A DNA stretch of 43,286 nt. Origin: Anaerolineales bacterium UBA6055. Lineage in GTDB: Bacteria > Chloroflexota > Anaerolineae > Aggregatilineales > Phototrophicaceae. This document shows, piece after piece, positions 42,513 through 43,286 of this stretch (the stretch's first letter is position 1; every line of letters begins with the position of its first letter). The notes beneath the pieces were generated by a model. That model saw only the letters and a list, made by a program, of their open reading frames with translations, was not told the origin of the DNA and searched no databases. Where the stretch lies: positions 1-43,286 of the forward strand of contig DIYL01000058.1 in NCBI GenBank assembly GCA_002428985.1, written 5' to 3'. Position numbers and translations under genes: made by a program.

Positions 42513-42770
42513 TCATAAATATAGATATTCTCTAAAAGCCTTATGATGGTTGCATTTCAGAGGTGGTGGGAAAGTCTGAGTGTCACGGACGTAAGTCTGT
42601 ACTCGGTTGAGGTTCGATCGTAGATTCGCAATTTCGCGCAAGTCATCGCGATATTGTTCACGCGTCAGTTGATGCGCTTTTTTCTCCTGGATGTAGAGCC
42701 AGGTGAAAATCGCCCATAATCCGAGATTCTGTATGAGGTTGGCAACAGCATCTATATCAACATTTTCCAT
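42513..42770 (-). CDS. Holin-like small membrane protein, second copy, altered C-terminus
   Basis: An 85-residue relative of the protein at 23865: helix LGLWAIFTWLYIQEKK and coil REQYRDDLREIANLRSN are nearly the same. Near the end the first copy reads TFPTTSEMQQS and stops; here one C is missing from the run (CCC instead of CCCC), which changes the frame to TFPPPLKCNHHKAF and lengthens the tail. The ruined copy at 19780 keeps the undeleted frame, so the deletion is specific to this copy. The membrane part is intact and the protein may still work. It is 9 bases after the stop codon of the gene at 42780, the same arrangement as at 23.9-24.1 kb. Confidence 0.6.
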   Translation of the reverse strand: MENVDIDAVANLIQNLGLWAIFTWLYIQEKKAHQLTREQYRDDLREIANLRSNLNRVQTYVRDTQTFPPPLKCNHHKAFREYLYL

Positions 42771-42779
42771 GATGATCTC

Positions 42780-43286
42780 CTATGGGATTAGCTCAACGAG
42801 TTCAACGTGACTACCTGTACAATTGCTTGTGCCACCATTGGTAGCCAACCATTGGAAGTAGTCTATTTGCATAGGCGTTGTGAGATTGAATGTGAGATCA
42901 AAACTACCAGCTCCAGTCGGGAAAGCATCGAATGATTCCGTCTGAGACCCGTCAGTATTTGAGACTCTAATTGCACGTGACCCCAGTCCCTGAGGATCTC
43001 CAAACACACCTTTGATACGAATAGAAGAAATGGTGATTGAGGGCACATTTTGCCGTTGCCATGAGGTACACGTGTTGCCCCCAAAAACAAACTCCCAACC
43101 CACACCATCGGTCCATGTGCCGGAGAATTGCCCACGGTTAGGGATGATGGTTGCGCCATAATCTGAGATTTTGTAATCGTAGAGTAGCTGTTGAGAACTG
43201 CACGGGTCACAGAGTAAGGACCAATCATTGTCCGGGTCTCCGGTTTGTGCCTGAATGGCATACCGTTCAATGCTGTTTTGTCCGAG
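42780..43286 (-). CDS. C-terminal part of a beta-rich fibre-type protein, cut by the window edge
   Basis: The frame is open to the right edge of the window (169 codons visible, 5' end missing). The visible part begins LGQNSIERYAIQAQTG and ends SHVELVELIP. It has two parts: a Cys-containing segment (SLLCDPCSSQQLLYDY) and a beta-rich domain (WTDGVGWEFVFGG...ITISSIRIKGVFGD...FDLTFNLTTPMQIDYF) with carbohydrate-binding jelly-roll character. Direct sequence likeness to the collagen-like protein at 24101 is weak, but both are long proteins with a beta-rich end located immediately upstream of a holin-like gene. It probably belongs to a second element or cassette of the same kind. Confidence 0.6.
   Translation of the reverse strand, partial: LGQNSIERYAIQAQTGDPDNDWSLLCDPCSSQQLLYDYKISDYGATIIPNRGQFSGTWTDGVGWEFVFGGNTCTSWQRQNVPSITISSIRIKGVFGDPQGLGSRAIRVSNTDGSQTESFDAFPTGAGSFDLTFNLTTPMQIDYFQWLATNGGTSNCTGSHVELVELIP

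Overview
The window looks like part of a moderately AT-rich bacterial chromosome, most likely from Chloroflexota (Anaerolineae-like). This is inference from protein style: a DUF4157-type LQRTLGNQ marker protein, a Ser/Thr kinase-STAND ATPase-WD40 giant, very long multi-PAS histidine kinases with Rcp1-like receivers, and iron-uptake binding proteins with no outer-membrane receptor gene beside them. No rRNA, intact tRNA or CRISPR array was recognised.

Layout. 0.1-7.0 kb (minus): a protein with the marker motif of contractile-injection-system cargo, then a kinase/ATPase/WD40 gene cut by one in-frame TAG just before Walker B. 7.09-8.31 kb: a complete-ended IS3-family element with inverted repeats, a CCAG target duplication and a -1 frameshift heptamer, but with a stop in orfB. 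8.3-9.1 kb: non-coding, with a tRNA-3'-end-like repeat that recurs at 32.9 kb. 9.1-18.6 kb (plus): five signalling genes (ten-PAS kinase, receiver, REC-PAS-kinase, HisKA_2 kinase, REC plus pseudokinase). 18.7-23.4 kb (minus): a cytosolic sugar-binding-type protein, a decayed gene, and an operon of PhnD-like lipoprotein, kinase and two receivers.

23.8-33.0 kb resembles a small mobile element not matched to any named class. A minus-strand cassette (Pro/Gln-rich protein, two paralogous beta-rich proteins, a collagen-like fibre-type protein, a holin-like membrane protein) lies back to back with an XRE regulator and a plus-strand replication/integration arm (small basic protein, PrimPol-D5 helicase, frameshifted membrane/zinc-finger protein, large serine recombinase). 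Its control regions hold two perfect palindromes, a GAAC-N4-GTTC (LexA-like) box and a pair of inverted 9-bp-period iteron blocks. No terminase, portal or major capsid gene was seen. A second copy of the holin/fibre end begins at the right edge (42.4-43.3 kb), and a ruined third copy of the holin-like gene sits at 19.8 kb.

33.3-42.2 kb is a siderophore/haem-type ABC uptake locus: two FecCD permeases, one polypeptide with three tandem binding-protein domains, DUF2218, a flavodoxin with an extra acidic/His-rich N-terminal domain, the ATPase, a separate binding protein, and a convergent DtxR-like regulator whose usual metal ligands are mostly replaced. Together these genes would capture, import and reduce a ferric chelate. 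The most unusual items are the triple binding-protein fusion, the mobile element with its control sites, and the altered DtxR regulator.
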